DNA of 24,193 nucleotides from SMWD01 sp002729875. GTDB lineage: Bacteria; Pseudomonadota; Gammaproteobacteria; Steroidobacterales; GCA-2729495. The stretch's first letter is position 1; every line of letters begins with the position of its first letter. The notes below the pieces were generated by a model. The model saw only the letters and a program-made list of their open reading frames with translations. It was not told where the DNA came from and did not search any database. The translations under genes and the position numbers were made by a program. The DNA lies in NCBI GenBank assembly GCA_036010905.1, contig DASCMH010000011.1, positions 1 to 24,193 of the forward strand, given 5' to 3'. Shown piece by piece: positions 1-7,727 of the stretch.

Positions 1-384
1 TATCCTATTTTGAACATAACAGCCTGATTCAGAGGACGCTGTTGTTCTCGGCTTTTGTTTTCGGTTCATATTGCCGGTTTTATGCCTAAAGCCTCATGCA
101 GTCAACCAGTTATGCGTTCCTTTGTTGTCCGGGAAGCCGAAAACAAAGGAATTAAAAGCGAGATTCACCCTTTTTCGGCTCCTGTCCTCGCATATTCATG
201 CAGAAGTTTGATATCCGCTTTGGGTCATCAGGGGACAGATTGCTGCAAGGCAGAGAAATGGCGGCTTTCAAGAGGTTTCCAGACGTTCAGACGTAATCAA
301 ATCTGATACTGGCGATCTGCTGGGCGCCGATTAATACAGGTAGTAAATTATTACTGCAAACAATACTGATCCTGTAGTCGCTAG
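1..384. other. Left-edge region without a recognised gene
   Basis: I find no supportable gene in this stretch. An 83-codon open frame exists on the plus strand at 55-306, but its translation resembles no family I know, it has no ribosome binding site in front of it and its composition is not gene-like. The region contains a small family of related motifs (TTTGTTTTCGG at 54-64, an inverted copy at 138-148, and a diverged direct copy near 120-132). It may be the 3' flank of a gene beyond the left edge plus the downstream region of the minus-strand transporter gene. No clear rho-independent terminator is visible. Confidence 0.5.
119..149. repeat. Imperfect inverted repeat (hairpin)
   Basis: The arms at 119-132 and 137-149 pair over about 11 base pairs (CCTTTGTT against AACAAAGG, then CGG against CCG), with one bulge and one mismatch and a four-base loop GAAG. 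The plus-strand 3' flank is A-rich rather than T-rich, so it is not a standard terminator in either direction. A related copy of the arm lies at 51-64. The function is unknown. Confidence 0.4.
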
Positions 385-1284
385 TTACTGATCACAGCCG
401 TGATTCATTTCACCGCGTTCGATCTGGACGGTTGCATGAGCAATCTGAAAGCGATTCATCAGTTCGGTAGAAATGCATTGCAGGAATTCATCACTGGTGT
501 TGCCGTCGGGCATGACCAGGTGTGCGGTCAGCGCAGTTTCAGTCGTACTCATGCCCCATATGTGCAAATCATGCACATCGTTAACGCCTGGCAGTCCGCA
601 CAGGTAGGCGCGTACCTGTAGCGGATCGATATCACGCGGTACCGAATCGAAGGCAAGCTCCAGCGAATCGCGTAATACACCCCAGGTGCTGATTAATATG
701 ACTCCGACAATCATCAGGGTGATCACCGGGTCTGCCCAGTACCAGCCGAACAGCAGGATGCCGATACCACCCAGAACGACGCCGAGTGACACACCGGCAT
801 CGGCAGCCATGTGCAGGAATGCGGCTTTGATGTTCAGGTCGTGTTTGCTGCCGGCGACAAACAACCATGCAGTAATACCGTTGATAATGACCCCGATTGC
901 GGCAACCATGATGATGGTCTGACCGTCGATGATTACGGTTGCGGCCATTCTGCCCAGTGCTTCCCATGCGATGGCTCCCACCGCGAGTAGCAGCAGAATT
1001 GAACTTAACAGTGCAGCCAGATTGGTTGCCCGGCGAAGGCCATAAGTTCTGCGTGGGGTGGGTTTTTGTTGGGCGAGAACATTTGCGCCCCAGGCCAGCA
1101 GCAAACTGAGGACATCACTCAGGTTATGACCGGCATCGGCGAGTAATGCCAAAGAACCGGTGAGCAGCCCAAACGTTGCCTCGATGACCACAAAAATTAT
1201 GTTCAGGCAAACTCCAAGCGCGAAGACCCGATTCATATTTTTCGGGACATGATGCTCGTGGCTGTGTTCGTGCGGGTGTGACAA
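385..1284 (-). CDS. Cation diffusion facilitator (CDF) family metal transporter
   Basis: This is an inner-membrane divalent metal (typically Zn, Co or Cd) proton antiporter of the CzcD/ZitB type. The 299 residues match the family's usual length. The N-terminus is His-rich (residues 3-12), as is common in this family. Six hydrophobic segments follow. The metal-site motifs are visible: D50, H53 and D57 in helix 2 (ADAGHNLSDV) and H158/D162 in helix 5 (HMAADAG). The C-terminal cytoplasmic domain contains VNDVHDLHIWGMS, typical of the CDF C-terminal fold. The start is TTG; the next in-frame ATG (codon 17, about 1236) would remove the His-rich segment, and an in-frame stop lies upstream of the TTG. 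The gene is transcribed divergently from msrB. Which metal is exported cannot be told from sequence. Confidence 0.93.
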   Translation of the reverse strand: MSHPHEHSHEHHVPKNMNRVFALGVCLNIIFVVIEATFGLLTGSLALLADAGHNLSDVLSLLLAWGANVLAQQKPTPRRTYGLRRATNLAALLSSILLLLAVGAIAWEALGRMAATVIIDGQTIIMVAAIGVIINGITAWLFVAGSKHDLNIKAAFLHMAADAGVSLGVVLGGIGILLFGWYWADPVITLMIVGVILISTWGVLRDSLELAFDSVPRDIDPLQVRAYLCGLPGVNDVHDLHIWGMSTTETALTAHLVMPDGNTSDEFLQCISTELMNRFQIAHATVQIERGEMNHGCDQ

Positions 1285-1419
1285 TGGTTTGCCTGTGAGC
1301 GGTCTATATTGTCAGCTATGATAACCGACCGGGAGTGATAAATAGATGCTCGTCTGGCAAGCCAGGATCAGAGCGCCGGTCTGGATAGAATGCGGGTTAG
1401 GCTGAGTTGATGGAGACAG
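1285..1419. promoter_or_regulatory. Divergent intergenic region between the CDF gene and msrB
   Basis: These 135 bases separate two outward-facing genes, so promoters for both must lie here or inside the gene starts. I see no strong sigma-70 pair; a TATAGA-like element near 1308-1313 on the minus strand is a weak candidate for the transporter gene. For msrB, GGAG at 1412-1415 is the ribosome binding site. Confidence 0.35.
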
Positions 1420-1821
1420 GTGGTGACCGATAAGAAAAACAGATCAGCAGCATTGCGCGCGCGCCTGACGGCGGAACAGTTTCATGTGACGCAGGAGAAA
1501 GGCACTGAACGTGCTTTTACCGGCAGGTACCATGATTGCAAGGCTCCCGGCATGTATAGCTGTATTTGCTGCGCTACCGAGTTATTCGACTCAGCAACAA
1601 AGTTTGATTCCGGTTCCGGTTGGCCGAGTTTTTTTGCTGCTGTCGATTCGTCAAGGATTCGTGTGGAGTGTGATACAAGCGGTGGCAGGGTGCGCAATGA
1701 GGTTTTGTGTGCTGCTTGCGGCGCTCATCTCGGGCACATTTTTCCGGATGGCCCACAGCCGACGGGTCAGCGGTATTGTATTAATTCGGCGTCTTTGCAG
1801 TTTGCACACAAGAGCCGATGA
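1420..1821 (+). CDS. msrB: Peptide-methionine (R)-S-oxide reductase MsrB
   Basis: MsrB reduces the R epimer of methionine sulfoxide in proteins using thioredoxin, repairing oxidative damage in the cytoplasm. The protein has 133 residues, the normal size for a single-domain MsrB. Two CxxC zinc-binding pairs are present (C48/C51 and C97/C100), along with the FDSGSGWPSFF substrate-site block (62-72), the HLGHIFPDGP block (103-112) and the catalytic RYCINS motif with C120. There are two adjacent GTG codons at 1420 and 1423. GGAG at 1412-1415 is 7 bases from the second and 4 from the first, so the true start may be 1423. There is no signal peptide. It faces away from the CDF gene and converges on the PEBP gene. 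Confidence 0.95.
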   Translation: MVTDKKNRSAALRARLTAEQFHVTQEKGTERAFTGRYHDCKAPGMYSCICCATELFDSATKFDSGSGWPSFFAAVDSSRIRVECDTSGGRVRNEVLCAACGAHLGHIFPDGPQPTGQRYCINSASLQFAHKSR

Positions 1822-2113
1822 CAGTATCAGGAAAAGATAAAGGGAGCGGACAAAAAGGCGCCGCCTAGTCCCAATAAGGATATGTGACCATACCCAGTGT
1901 GCGTCATCGAGAAAAGGCGGCAGATGTAATATTACACTAATTAGCCGAGCCAAGTCACCTGTTTTATTATGTTTTTATCATTATGTTAAGCATGATTTAA
2001 TAAAATCAAGGGTTTGCCCGCGACGCTCGGGGTTTGGTTTGATGTATTGGTGAGCAATCTGCGTTGATTGATAACAATCGGTTGCCGAGAGTAGCCCAAT
2101 TTAGCCCTGTCTT
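1822..2113. other. Convergent intergenic region between msrB and the YbhB-family gene
   Basis: This is about 290 bases without a gene, between two genes pointing at each other. It holds a perfect 12-base palindrome (1925-1936), an 8-base palindrome CTAATTAG at 1937-1944 and a GATTG/CAATC stem at 2066-2079. It also has a weak CCCG/CGGG stem near 2018-2032 followed by a T-rich stretch, which could terminate msrB transcription. None is a strong terminator. I see no small ORF with family resemblance. Confidence 0.4.
1925..1936. repeat. Perfect 12-bp palindrome TGTAATATTACA
   Basis: A perfect dyad, TGTAAT-ATTACA, sits in the convergent gap and is immediately followed by CTAATTAG. Such a shape is typical of an operator half-site pair, but no promoter or divergent gene is adjacent. 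Chance occurrence in an A/T-rich stretch is possible. Confidence 0.35.
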
Positions 2114-2743
2114 TTATGCGGGTACGTCCGCATTCAGGCTGTATTTACCGATCAGCGTGACCTCACTAATAATGTGGCCTTCGATGGCGGTCAGTATATC
2201 GGCAGCCGTGAAGCGTTCGTCAACCGGTAGTCGGGCGAGATCGATAGCATATAACGTGAAGTGATAATGGTGCAGGCGCTCATCGTTCCATGGCGGGCAC
2301 GGGCCCTCGTAACCAAAGTAGTCGCCCTCCATGGTCGGGTCTCCGGCCATGAAATTTGTATAGTCATTAATGCCCTGTCGAGTACCGGGTGGCCCGGCCG
2401 GGTCGGACTTGCCATGCGGTACGATGCCGACCGAGCAGGCACCTTCATCGATTGATTCGGTTTGCACGGGTATGTCGATCATTATCCAGTGAATGAAGTC
2501 AGTGCGTGGCAGGTGTGCAGAAATCGTAGTGCCTTCCTGGTTGAAATTTTCCATTGATGTTGGCACGTCCGGGTCTGCGCACAACAAGACAAGTGATTTC
2601 GCATCAGCCGGAACATCACTCCAGCTCAGTTGTGGGTTTCTGTTCTCACCTAACTTGATGTGCTCGTCGGGGTCGGCAATGCCAAAAGCGCAACGCTCCG
2701 GAATTTTTCCGTTGTGGTCGAAGGTTTCGGATGTAATACGCAT
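2114..2743 (-). CDS. YbhB/YbcL (Raf kinase inhibitor-like, PEBP) family protein
   Basis: A cytoplasmic phosphatidylethanolamine-binding-protein fold of 209 residues with no signal peptide. PEBP ligand-pocket signatures are clear: the DPDVP block (about residues 57-61), FIHWIMIDIP (about 83-92), the GPCPP segment in the second half and the HHYHFTLYAID strand after it. Bacterial members have no firmly established biochemical role; small-molecule or lipid binding is inferred from the fold. It is somewhat longer than E. coli YbhB owing to an insertion around the NDYTNFMAGDPTMEGDY segment. It lies 26 bases after the ornithine aminotransferase gene on the same strand and is probably co-transcribed. 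GTGGA upstream is a weak ribosome binding site. Confidence 0.88.
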   Translation of the reverse strand: MRITSETFDHNGKIPERCAFGIADPDEHIKLGENRNPQLSWSDVPADAKSLVLLCADPDVPTSMENFNQEGTTISAHLPRTDFIHWIMIDIPVQTESIDEGACSVGIVPHGKSDPAGPPGTRQGINDYTNFMAGDPTMEGDYFGYEGPCPPWNDERLHHYHFTLYAIDLARLPVDERFTAADILTAIEGHIISEVTLIGKYSLNADVPA

Positions 2744-2769
2744 GATTATTTTCCACTATTGCAGTTAAT

Positions 2770-3987
2770 TTATGGTGGGTTGGTAAAGCTTTGCAAGGTT
2801 GCATTAATGCGGTCTACAGCCCAATCAATTTTGGACTTATCGATGATTAATGGTGGGGCGAGCCTGACCACAGTATTGTGAGTTTCTTTTGTCAGGATTC
2901 CGCGCTCCATCAGTCGTTCACAGACTTGCCGTGCGGTGGCATGTTGTGGATTAATTTCGATGCCGAGTAACAGGCCGCGGCCGCGTATCGACGTAATCAA
3001 TGGCGACTGGAGGGTATTAAGCGCGGCGGCCATATAGCGTCCCATTTTTGCGCTGTTGTCTATCAATGCATCATCTATCAAAATTTGCAGCGCTTCGCTG
3101 GCGATAGCTGCAGCAAGCGGATTGCCGCCAAATGTACTGCCATGATCACCAGGAGTGAAACGGTCGAGAATGCTGCGCCGGGCGAGAAAAGCGGATACCG
3201 GGTATAGTCCGCCGCCGAGCGCCTTGCCGAGCATTAATCCATCCGGGCGGACTGCATCGTGATCACAGGCCAGAAATGAGCCGGTTCGACCCAGGCCGGT
3301 CTGGATTTCATCGCAAATCAACAGCACGTTATGCTGACGGCAGATTTCGGCGCATTGGCTCAGGTAGCCTTTACCGGGCACGATAATGCCGCCTTCGCCC
3401 TGGATGGGTTCGACAATGAATGCGGCCGTGTTTTCGTTAATCGTAGCTTTTAGCGCTTCAGTATCGTTGTAGTCGATCAGACGGAAACCATCCGGAAAAG
3501 GACCAAAATTTTTCCGGTACTGTGCCTCCGATGACATGGCGACTGCGGCAATGGTTCGGCCATGAAAATTGCCGCGGCATACGATGATTTCGGCTTTATC
3601 GGGCGCTACTCCCTTGACTTCATACGCCCACTTACGTGCCGCCTTGATGCCCGTTTCGACGGCTTCGCTACCGGTATTCATCGGCAGCGCCATATCCATG
3701 CCGCTCAGGTTGCAGAGCTTTTCGAGGAACGGGGCCAGCTGGTCAGAGTAAAAGGCCCGGGACACGACGCCGAGTTGTGAGGCCTGGCGTGTCATGGTGG
3801 CGATGAGGCGCGGATTTGCATGGCCATGGCTGACTGCTGAATAAGCGCTCATCATGTCCAGGTAACGATGTTCTTCGGTATCCCAGACGTAACAGCCTTC
3901 ACCGTGGGTTAGCACAACCGGCAGCGGATGGTAATTGCTGGCACCAAACCGGCGTTCTGCTGTTTCAATGGCATTGATGCTGGTCAT
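2770..3987 (-). CDS. rocD: Ornithine--oxo-acid aminotransferase (class III, PLP-dependent)
   Basis: It transfers the delta-amino group of ornithine to 2-oxoglutarate, giving glutamate semialdehyde (arginine/ornithine catabolism and a route to proline). Class III features are all present in the 405-residue protein: NYHPLPVVLTHGEG near the N-terminus (18-31), the LDMMSAYSAVSHGH substrate region (43-56), the GSEAVETGIKAAR phosphate-binding segment, FHGRT, EPIQGEGG, the PLP aspartate D226 in CDEIQTGLGRTG and the Schiff-base lysine K255 in LGKALGGG. The open frame extends to 4023, but the ATG at 3987 is preceded by AAAGGAAA at a good distance while the outer ATG has none, so I use 3987. The Tyr/Ser pattern fits ornithine rather than acetylornithine aminotransferase, but specificity is inferred. 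It is divergent from the hydrolase gene. Confidence 0.9.
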   Translation of the reverse strand: MTSINAIETAERRFGASNYHPLPVVLTHGEGCYVWDTEEHRYLDMMSAYSAVSHGHANPRLIATMTRQASQLGVVSRAFYSDQLAPFLEKLCNLSGMDMALPMNTGSEAVETGIKAARKWAYEVKGVAPDKAEIIVCRGNFHGRTIAAVAMSSEAQYRKNFGPFPDGFRLIDYNDTEALKATINENTAAFIVEPIQGEGGIIVPGKGYLSQCAEICRQHNVLLICDEIQTGLGRTGSFLACDHDAVRPDGLMLGKALGGGLYPVSAFLARRSILDRFTPGDHGSTFGGNPLAAAIASEALQILIDDALIDNSAKMGRYMAAALNTLQSPLITSIRGRGLLLGIEINPQHATARQVCERLMERGILTKETHNTVVRLAPPLIIDKSKIDWAVDRINATLQSFTNPP

Positions 3988-3990
3988 GAC

Positions 3991-3998
3991 TTTCCTTT
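3991..3998 (-). promoter_or_regulatory. Ribosome binding site deciding the rocD start
   Basis: Read on the minus strand this is AAAGGAAA, ending 3 bases before the ATG at 3987. It favours that start over the upstream in-frame ATG at 4023, which has no purine-rich leader. Confidence 0.6.
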
Positions 3999-4102
3999 GC
4001 GCACGGGTTCCATGATATGACATCCTGATTGGCTCAGCAGATGCCCGAGCGCAGGTAAATCTCTACAATACGCTGGATGACTGTTTTTTTGGAGAGTGTC
4101 GG

Positions 4103-4756
4103 GTGAGCAGTGCGGTATCACGCCGAGAGGCATTGATGATCGATGGCCCAACCGGGCAGCTTGAGGCTTTGCTTGAAACCCCCAGGGCAAACAGCGGTCG
4201 CCGGGTTGCTGTTCTGTGTCATCCTCATCCTCTGCATCAGGGCAGCTTGATGAACAAGGTTGTGTATACGTTATCCCGGGCAATGAATGTTCTCGGGGTG
4301 ACGGCCATTCGTTTTAATTTCCGTGGCGTAGGGGCGAGCGAAGGAACTTTTGCTAATGGTATTGGTGAAACGGACGATGTATTGGCCGTCGCTGATTGGG
4401 CAGCACAACACTATCCGGATACTGAATTGTGTTTACTCGGATTCTCTTTTGGCGGCATGGTTGCGGCCCGTGCTGCACTGTCGGCCAGGCCAATTCAGCT
4501 GGTCACGGTAGCTCCCGCCGCATCCCGGATGGCCGGGCTGCTGGATGGCTGCCAGCCGGAGTGTCCGTGGCTAATCGTGCAGGGCGAGGCAGATGATGTC
4601 GTGCCTTGTGCCGAGGTCATTGAATGGGTTAACGGGCTTTCCCCCGGGCCGGAGCTCGTGGTGATGCCAGATACCGGGCATTTCTTTCATGGCCGGTTGA
4701 CGAAGTTGCGAGAAATCGTAGTCAATCATCTTGTTACACAGTGGGGAGCCACATGA
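4103..4756 (+). CDS. Alpha/beta hydrolase (COG2945-like)
   Basis: A 217-residue cytoplasmic alpha/beta hydrolase without a cap domain. The oxyanion-region strand is followed by CHPHPLHQGS (39-48), typical of this subfamily. FNFRGVGASEG (71-81) follows, then the nucleophile elbow GFSFGG with Ser115, an acidic residue in GEADDVVP (Asp164 or Asp165) and His193 in DTGHFF, which complete a plausible catalytic triad. The substrate is unknown; family members are annotated as putative esterases or dienelactone hydrolase-like proteins. The start is GTG with GGAG at 4091-4094, 8 bases upstream. Its stop overlaps the start of the TerB-like gene (ATGA), which implies translational coupling. No signal peptide is seen. 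Confidence 0.88.
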   Translation: MSSAVSRREALMIDGPTGQLEALLETPRANSGRRVAVLCHPHPLHQGSLMNKVVYTLSRAMNVLGVTAIRFNFRGVGASEGTFANGIGETDDVLAVADWAAQHYPDTELCLLGFSFGGMVAARAALSARPIQLVTVAPAASRMAGLLDGCQPECPWLIVQGEADDVVPCAEVIEWVNGLSPGPELVVMPDTGHFFHGRLTKLREIVVNHLVTQWGAT

Positions 4757-5208
4757 TCGATCGGTTGTTAAGTTTTTTTGGTTTGTCCGAGGAAGAGGTA
4801 GCCGGCAATACGGATGAGGCCCGGATCCAGCATGCGACAGCTGTTCTGCTGGTCGAGATTGCCAGAGCTGATTACGAACGTCTGTCGCTGGAACATGATG
4901 CGATGCTTGCATTGCTGAAGAGCACCTTTGGCCTGTCTGTTGTTGAGGCGGAGCGTGTATTGGATCATGCGGAGACCGCGGCCGAGAACTCGGTATCGCT
5001 ACATGAATTCACCCGCATCTTGCATGAAGAACTCAGTTACAGTGAGAAAGAAAGAGTTGTCGAGATGCTTTGGCGCATTGCGTTGGCGGATAAAGTGCTC
5101 GATAAATATGAAGACTATATGGTTGGCAAGATAGCCGATTTGCTTTACGTCGTTCGTGGCGATGTCATGCGGCTGAAGAGCAAGGTTTATGAATCGCTGG
5201 ACAAATAG
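4753..5208 (+). CDS. TerB-like (tellurite resistance B family) protein
   Basis: A 151-residue, mostly helical, acidic protein of the TerB/COG4103 type. Its two halves each hold a hydrophobic-acidic helix pair: TAVLLVEIARADYERLSLEH, where such proteins place metal-binding acidic residues, and VEMLWRIALADKVLDKYED, with the recurring A-D-x-x-x-(D/E) pattern. The role of stand-alone members is not established; TerB itself is associated with tellurite and membrane stress. The start at 4753 overlaps the hydrolase stop by four bases (ATGA), with GGGGAG at 4743-4748 as ribosome binding site. A longer form starting at 4741 is open but has no better signal. Only 13 bases separate its stop from that of the convergent yggU. 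Confidence 0.8.
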   Translation: MIDRLLSFFGLSEEEVAGNTDEARIQHATAVLLVEIARADYERLSLEHDAMLALLKSTFGLSVVEAERVLDHAETAAENSVSLHEFTRILHEELSYSEKERVVEMLWRIALADKVLDKYEDYMVGKIADLLYVVRGDVMRLKSKVYESLDK

Positions 5209-5221
5209 GCCGGGTTTGTCG

Positions 5222-5563
5222 TCAGGTATTGCCACCGCTTGAGTTGCACGCGTCAATGAAGGCATTCGGTGGTATCCGGGTAGCGTTGATTATGCGGAAG
5301 GATTTGTCACGGCTTGCTTTGCCGCGAACCAGTTCCACCTGTGATGGTGCAACCGCGAACAACCTGGCGAGTAATTTAATGGCCTGTTGATTGGCCTTGC
5401 CGTCGACCGGTGGGGCTGTCAGGCGGAGCCTGAGCCTGCCGTTTTTGACATTGCCTACGGCCAGTCGACTGCTGCGGGCCTGAACCCGGATGTTGATGAT
5501 CAGCGAGCCGTCGGCTGCATACCGGGCGTAATTCGGTGGCAGGTCTACCTGCTTGTCGGTCAC
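5222..5563 (-). CDS. yggU: YggU family protein (DUF167/UPF0235)
   Basis: A small, 113-residue DUF167 protein of unknown biochemical function. The family core is clear: LIINIRVQARSSR, then LRLRLTAPPVDGKANQQAIKLLA, the diagnostic (APPVDGKAN) block, then the basic ELVRGKASRDKSF strand. The open frame continues upstream to 6061, but that part is out-of-frame sequence of yggT. The true start is the GTG at 5563, which overlaps the yggT stop as GTGA. It is the last gene of the yggS-proC-yggT-yggU operon, an order widely conserved in Gammaproteobacteria. Confidence 0.9.
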   Translation of the reverse strand: MTDKQVDLPPNYARYAADGSLIINIRVQARSSRLAVGNVKNGRLRLRLTAPPVDGKANQQAIKLLARLFAVAPSQVELVRGKASRDKSFRIINATRIPPNAFIDACNSSGGNT

Positions 5564-6141
5564 AGTAGTTGCGTGATCGACAGGCAACCCATGCCGGCGG
5601 CAATGCGACCGATCGGCAGCAGCATCGTCAATGCCTGGATGGTGATCAGCGCAAACAGTACCGATAAGTCGAGTCCGGCTATTGGGGGAATGATCCGGCG
5701 AAATGGCTTTAATACCGGTTCGGCAATACTGGTCAGCAGGGTTGTAGCCGGATTGACAGTGCCCGGGCCGATCCAGCTCATCAGCACATATACGAACAGA
5801 ATGAACAGGTATATTCGTAACGCCATGTAGACTATCCGCAGCAACGTCAGGCCGATGATTTGAATGAAATAGGGTTCGCTCAGGCAGGTCAGGTTGACCA
5901 GTACAATCGTGACGGCGAGTTCGAGCACCACCACGATGACAATCGTTGCAGCGTCGAGACCGCCAATAGATGGGATTAGTCGCCGCGCCGGAATGACCAG
6001 TGGGTTCGTAAGACGGACAATAAACTGTGTGATTGGATTGCTGAAATCGGCTCGTACCCACTGCAGAATAAAGCGCAGAACGAAAGTAATGATGTACAGC
6101 TCAAGGAGTGTCTTGATGACGAAGGTCAGGGCATTTTGCAT
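5560..6141 (-). CDS. yggT: YggT family integral membrane protein
   Basis: A 193-residue inner-membrane protein with two tandem YGGT domains. Each has a hydrophobic helix, a short amphipathic stretch with NP...P(A/L)RR(L/I)IP (NPLVIPARRLIP in the first, EPVLKPFRRIIP in the second) and a second hydrophobic segment after GLD. The function is not settled; it has been linked to osmotic/potassium handling and membrane protein assembly. The open frame reaches 6252 but would overlap proC by 68 bases. The ATG at 6141 gives the usual family length and begins directly before the first helix. Its stop is shared with the GTG start of yggU. Confidence 0.9.
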   Translation of the reverse strand: MQNALTFVIKTLLELYIITFVLRFILQWVRADFSNPITQFIVRLTNPLVIPARRLIPSIGGLDAATIVIVVVLELAVTIVLVNLTCLSEPYFIQIIGLTLLRIVYMALRIYLFILFVYVLMSWIGPGTVNPATTLLTSIAEPVLKPFRRIIPPIAGLDLSVLFALITIQALTMLLPIGRIAAGMGCLSITQLL

Positions 6142-6184
6142 ATTGATATTCGCTGTTGCTGGGATTAACAGTTTTGCTGCGCCA

Positions 6185-7012
6185 TCAGTTGTTTTTACCG
6201 AGTTCGACAGAGCGGTCACGGGCGGCTCGCAATGCCCGTTCGACAATAGCACGAAATTCCGATTGCTCCAGAATATCGAGTGCAGCAGCTGTTGTACCCC
6301 CTTTGGAGGTTACCCTGGAGCGTAGCGCTTTGAGTTCCAGTTCAGATTCATCTGCAATACGGCCGGCGCCAAAACCGGTTTGCCGTGCCAGCCTGGTTGC
6401 GAGTTCTGCGGGCAGGCCCATTTCCCGACCGCAGGCTGCAAGTATTTCCATAAACAGGTAGAAATAGGCGGGGCCGCTACCCGATACGGCAGTTACGGCA
6501 TCCAGCAACGCTTCGTCATCAATCCACGCAACCTCACCCATTGCTGCGGCCACATACTGTGCCCAGCCTTTCTGCTCCTCGGTCGTCGTCGGCATGGCCG
6601 TCAGCACCGATATACCCGCTCCCACCAGTGCCGGCTGGTTCGGCATCGCACGTACGATGGCCTGCGCCGGGTTAAGCCAGGCCTGTAGTGAATCGAGTGT
6701 AATACCCGCAGCTATCGACAGAAAGACACATGAATCTCGTGCGGCAGTGGCGGGTAATGCGCCAATGACGGTTGCCATGATCTGTGGCTTGACGGCCAGC
6801 ACGATAAGGTCGGCTGCATCGAGCATGGCGGCATTATTGTCGGTTACCTGAATATCGCTATGGATTGCGTGTACGTTGTCACGTTGTGCCGGGTCGGGAT
6901 CAGACATACTCAGGCGTTGCGGATTATGCCCGGCCCGGACCAGTCCGCCGATGATGGCCTGAGCCATGTTGCCGCCGCCGATAAAGCTGATGTTCAGATT
7001 GTGGTTATCCAT
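6185..7012 (-). CDS. proC: Pyrroline-5-carboxylate reductase
   Basis: It catalyses the last step of proline synthesis, NAD(P)H-dependent reduction of pyrroline-5-carboxylate in the cytoplasm. In the 275-residue protein the N-terminal Rossmann motif is FIGGGNMAQAIIGG (10-23). AVKPQ follows at the end of the nucleotide domain, and the C-terminal dimer domain carries the P5CR signatures AVSGSGPAYFYLF and SKGGTTAAAL. The ATG at 7012 overlaps the end of yggS by eight bases (ATGGATAA), and AGAG a few bases upstream may serve as the ribosome binding site. A longer form from a TTG at 7027 is open but unlikely. The nearby ornithine aminotransferase makes the precursor glutamate semialdehyde, so the two genes could act in one ornithine-to-proline route. 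Confidence 0.96.
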   Translation of the reverse strand: MDNHNLNISFIGGGNMAQAIIGGLVRAGHNPQRLSMSDPDPAQRDNVHAIHSDIQVTDNNAAMLDAADLIVLAVKPQIMATVIGALPATAARDSCVFLSIAAGITLDSLQAWLNPAQAIVRAMPNQPALVGAGISVLTAMPTTTEEQKGWAQYVAAAMGEVAWIDDEALLDAVTAVSGSGPAYFYLFMEILAACGREMGLPAELATRLARQTGFGAGRIADESELELKALRSRVTSKGGTTAAALDILEQSEFRAIVERALRAARDRSVELGKNN

Positions 7013-7691
7013 AGTCTCTGCTTCCAAACAAGTCCGTACCGATCCTGATGCAGGTGCTGCCTTCTATTATCGCCGCTTCGAGATCAGCCGACATGCCCAT
7101 CGACAAGGTATCGACAGCATAACCGGCCAGACCGAGTTCATCGAGCAAGCGGCGCGCGCGGGCAAATTCCCGGCGGGTCTCGGCGACCCCGCGGTCGGGC
7201 AGCGGGATCGTCATCAGGCCGCGTAATTGCAGCTGTGGCGCTGCGGTAATCATTGCAGCAAGGCCCGGCAGGTCATCCTCGGTCACGCCGTTGCGATTAT
7301 CCGCATTTTGCGGCTGTAACTGAATACAGACCTGCAAAGCAGCGCGGTCGTCGGGGCGCTGGGCCGATAACCGCTCAACAATTCGGGGGCTGGTGACGGT
7401 ATGGACCCAATCAAAATGCGCTGCGATCGACCGGGTCTTGTTGGATTGAATGGGACCGATAAAATGCCACACCGTGTCATGATCCATTACTGTAATTTTG
7501 TCCAGTGCCTCTTGCAGGTAATTCTCGCCGAAATGCCTGAGCCCCGCAGCATGGGCCGCCGCGAGCGCTTCAATCGGCTGCCGCTTGCTGACGGCCAGGA
7601 TACGCACCGAGTTCGGATCCCGGCCCGCAGCCTTGGCAGCAGAATTAATACGTTGTTGTAAACGTCCTAGTTGTTCCGTGATTTGCGTCAC
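7005..7691 (-). CDS. yggS: YggS/PROSC family PLP homeostasis protein
   Basis: A cytoplasmic single-domain PLP-binding TIM-barrel protein that handles PLP supply and balance; it has no known catalytic activity. Motifs run in order AVSKRQP with the PLP lysine, HFGENYLQEALDK, WHFIGPIQSNKTR, RGLMTIP, LSMGMSADLEAAI (phosphate binding) and IRIGTDLFGSR. The open frame reaches a GTG at 7727. I choose the GTG at 7691 because it puts the PLP lysine at residue 36, its position in E. coli YggS, and gives 228 residues, close to the family length. AAGGGA lies just upstream. It is the first gene of the operon and divergent from pilT. Confidence 0.92.
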   Translation of the reverse strand: MTQITEQLGRLQQRINSAAKAAGRDPNSVRILAVSKRQPIEALAAAHAAGLRHFGENYLQEALDKITVMDHDTVWHFIGPIQSNKTRSIAAHFDWVHTVTSPRIVERLSAQRPDDRAALQVCIQLQPQNADNRNGVTEDDLPGLAAMITAAPQLQLRGLMTIPLPDRGVAETRREFARARRLLDELGLAGYAVDTLSMGMSADLEAAIIEGSTCIRIGTDLFGSRDYG

Positions 7692-7727
7692 GATCCCTTT
7701 TTGGTGGCTCGATATACTTAAATACAC

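Noticed and set aside
55..306. 83-codon open frame on the plus strand
   Set aside because: No ribosome binding site, no family resemblance, and residue composition unlike a folded protein; treated as chance.
1851..1870. AGGCG-C-CGCCT dyad after msrB as a rho-independent terminator
   Set aside because: The loop is a single base and no T-run follows, so it cannot form a usual terminator hairpin.
5564..6061. Long upstream extension of the yggU frame (279 codons in total)
   Set aside because: The extension is out-of-frame sequence of yggT, rich in Arg, Pro and His; the GTGA overlap with the yggT stop gives the real start.
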